6,318 nt of DNA from Streptomyces caelestis (GTDB lineage: Bacteria > Actinomycetota > Actinomycetes > Streptomycetales > Streptomycetaceae). This document shows positions 5,264 to 6,318 of the stretch, piece by piece. The notes beneath the pieces are model-generated. The model had not been told where the DNA came from, did no database searches, and worked only from the letters and a program-made list of their open reading frames with translations. Each line of letters opens with the position of its first letter. Position 1 is the stretch's first letter. The stretch covers positions 1-6,318 of the forward strand of contig NZ_LGCN01000213.1 in NCBI RefSeq assembly GCF_001279005.1, read 5' to 3'. Both the position numbers and the translations under genes were made by a program.

Positions 5264-6064
5264 ATGAAGCTGGCGTTCTCCACCCTCGGCGTCCCCGGGC
5301 TGCCGCTCACCGACGTGCTGGCCCTCGCGACCGCCCACGGCTACCACGGCGTCGAACTGCGCGCCCACCCCGAGGAGCCCGTCCACCCGGGCCTCGATCC
5401 CGCACGACGCGCCGACGTGGCCGCCGGGCTCAAGGCGGCCGGCATCGAGGTGCTGGGCGTCGCCGGGTACGCCCGGGTCGCCGCGCCCGGCGCGGACGAA
5501 CCCGTCATCGACGAGGTCCGCGCCCTCCTCGACCTCGCCCGGGACCTCGGCGCCCCCTTCGTCCGGGTCCTCCCCGGCGGCGGCGCCGACCAGAGCCCCG
5601 AGGAGGCGGACGCGACGGCCGCCCGCCGGCTGGGCACGGCCGCCGAGTACGCCGCCGACCTGGGCGTGCGCATCCTGCTGGAGACCCACGACTCGCACCG
5701 CACCGGCGCCGACGCGATGCGGGTCCTCGGCCTGGTCGGCCACCGGCAGGTGGGCGCGCTGTGGGACGTGATGCACACCTGGCTCGGCGGCGAGCAGCCC
5801 GTGGAGAGCCACGCGGCCCTCTCCCCGCACCTCGGGTACGTGCAGGTCAAGGACATCGCCTCCGCCGACGACACGTCCCCGCTCCCGCTCGGCGCCGGCG
5901 TCCTCCCGCTGGCCGACGTCGTGGAGGTCCTCTCCCGGCACGGCTGGGACGGCTGGCTCTGCTGGGAGTACGAGAAGCGCTGGTACGCCGACGCCGCCCC
6001 GCTGCCCGGCCTCCTCACCCCCGGCCGGGAACACCTGACCCGGTTGCTGAACGAGTCGGCCTGA
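5264..6064 (+). CDS. Sugar phosphate isomerase/epimerase, TIM-barrel AP_endonuc_2 family (266 aa)
   Basis: A cytoplasmic enzyme of the xylose-isomerase-like superfamily (IolE, hydroxypyruvate isomerase and tagatose-epimerase relatives), usually interconverting keto- and aldo-sugars or epimerising a carbon next to a carbonyl with a divalent metal. The barrel starts at once (MKLAFSTLGVPGLPL, then HGYHGVELR 25 to 33). Metal-site residues are visible: Glu140 in ILLETHDSH, Asp168 and His171 in LWDVMHTW, and Glu235 in CWEYEKRW. In the strand GYVQVKD, Gln194 stands where several relatives have His. The broken paralogue in the operon also has Gln there (HTFQLAD), so this is probably a subfamily trait. 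The two proteins share the fold but little sequence. The start at ATG 5264 is the first codon of the domain and is likely leaderless. The gene is separated from the repressor by 237 bases with hairpins, so it is probably its own transcription unit. Substrate unknown. Confidence 0.9.
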   Translation: MKLAFSTLGVPGLPLTDVLALATAHGYHGVELRAHPEEPVHPGLDPARRADVAAGLKAAGIEVLGVAGYARVAAPGADEPVIDEVRALLDLARDLGAPFVRVLPGGGADQSPEEADATAARRLGTAAEYAADLGVRILLETHDSHRTGADAMRVLGLVGHRQVGALWDVMHTWLGGEQPVESHAALSPHLGYVQVKDIASADDTSPLPLGAGVLPLADVVEVLSRHGWDGWLCWEYEKRWYADAAPLPGLLTPGREHLTRLLNESA

Positions 6065-6086
6065 CCGGACGCGGAAATTCGCCGGC

Positions 6087-6140
6087 CGGGGCGCGGGACG
6101 GCCGGACAGCGTCTCCCACCGTGCCTCGGCCCGCGCCCCG
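6087..6140 (+). terminator. Terminator-like inverted repeat after the isomerase gene
   Basis: cggggcgcggg (6087..6097) and cccgcgccccg (6130..6140) are exact 11-base reverse complements with a 32-nt loop. A competing smaller stem pairs CCGGCC (6082..6087) with GGCCGG (6100..6105). The element begins 23 bases after the stop codon and has no T-tract. Confidence 0.5.
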
Positions 6141-6318
6141 CCCCGCCGTCCTCCCCTCGTGCGCCCGTCCCGCACGCTGGCCGACGCGCGTCCCCGTGAG
6201 AGCCGCCGGTCGGGTCCCGGCACTGCCCCGGTACTGACGTGAGCGAGCCGTCGGCCGGATGTCAGTCGGCTGACGGAGGCTGACGGCACGCCGGCCGGGC
6301 CATCCTCGTGGAGACATC
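6141..6318. other. Intergenic sequence with short repeats; no gene supported
   Basis: Open frames here have neither protein-like composition nor a ribosome binding site. A hairpin GTCAG-TCGG-CTGAC (6261..6274) overlaps a tandem duplication of GGCTGACGG (6268..6276 and 6278..6286). These could belong to the control region of a gene lying to the right of the window, but no start codon can be assigned. Confidence 0.4.

Noticed and set aside
5264..6064. Loss of a metal-ligand His (Gln194) in the second isomerase as a sign of inactivity
   Set aside because: The broken paralogue has Gln at the equivalent place in HTFQLAD and many relatives carry a Gln-x-x-Asp strand there, so it is more likely a subfamily feature than damage.
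2585..6289. A single 1234-residue minus-strand open frame
   Set aside because: Only its last 383 codons are the oxidoreductase. The rest is antisense to the repressor and second isomerase and reads as Arg/Gly/Pro-rich nonsense, an effect of very high GC keeping frames open. It is not a fusion protein.
6015..6317. A 100-residue minus-strand gene at the right end
   Set aside because: The sequence is Arg/Gly/Pro-rich with no recognisable pattern, lacks a ribosome binding site and overlaps the isomerase 3' end and its terminator.
1..6318. CRISPR array, toxin-antitoxin, defence or biosynthetic system
   Set aside because: No regularly spaced repeats and no family signatures of such systems. The intact genes are all explained as sugar catabolism and its control.

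Overview
The window looks like chromosomal DNA of a Streptomyces or close actinomycete relative. GC is very high, codons end almost always in G or C, two intact genes and one broken gene start with GTG, 4-nt GTGA overlaps couple the genes, and one gene appears to be transcribed without a leader. I see no tRNA, rRNA, CRISPR array, transposase or phage gene.

The core (about 690 to 6064) is a small carbohydrate-catabolism locus. A minus-strand operon reads, in transcription order, Gfo/Idh/MocA NAD(P)-dependent oxidoreductase (3736 to 2585), DUF993 dihydrodipicolinate-synthase-like protein (2588 to 1437) and a sugar phosphate isomerase/epimerase (1440 to 689). Both junctions are 4-nt GTGA overlaps. 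Divergent to it, a LacI-family repressor (3980 to 5026) is transcribed to the right. The 243-bp gap between them holds a textbook LacI-type operator, GAAAGCGCTTGC on the minus strand, just downstream of a plausible operon promoter, and a perfect 9-bp-arm palindrome next to the oxidoreductase ribosome binding site. A second, intact isomerase/epimerase of a different subfamily (5264 to 6064) follows on the plus strand with its own apparent leaderless promoter. The likely logic is a repressor that releases the operon when a sugar or sugar derivative is present, an oxidoreductase that makes a keto-sugar, an isomerase that moves or inverts the carbonyl centre, and a class I aldolase-like enzyme that cleaves or dehydrates the product. 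The substrate cannot be read from the sequence.

The left end (1 to 690) is a scrambled junction. The operon's last gene is broken: after residue 210 an internal deletion of 3k+1 bases shifts the frame, and the true C-terminus (from PEAAGYTG to FAEHAA) is found in another frame. A 195-bp part of the same gene is repeated at 26 to 220 with three mismatches, and that copy keeps the residues that follow residue 210 (PLPEGVLN) before running off the left edge. Between the copies lie an unidentified reading-frame tail (221 to 404), the N-terminal piece of an AraC-type regulator (411 to about 569), and a very strong nested palindrome (600 to 680) that probably terminates the operon. This is either a real duplication/deletion scar or a mis-assembly; both readings are kept open.

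The non-coding stretches 5027 to 5263 and 6065 to 6318 hold hairpins likely to be terminators. The last 180 bases contain short repeats but no gene that I can support.
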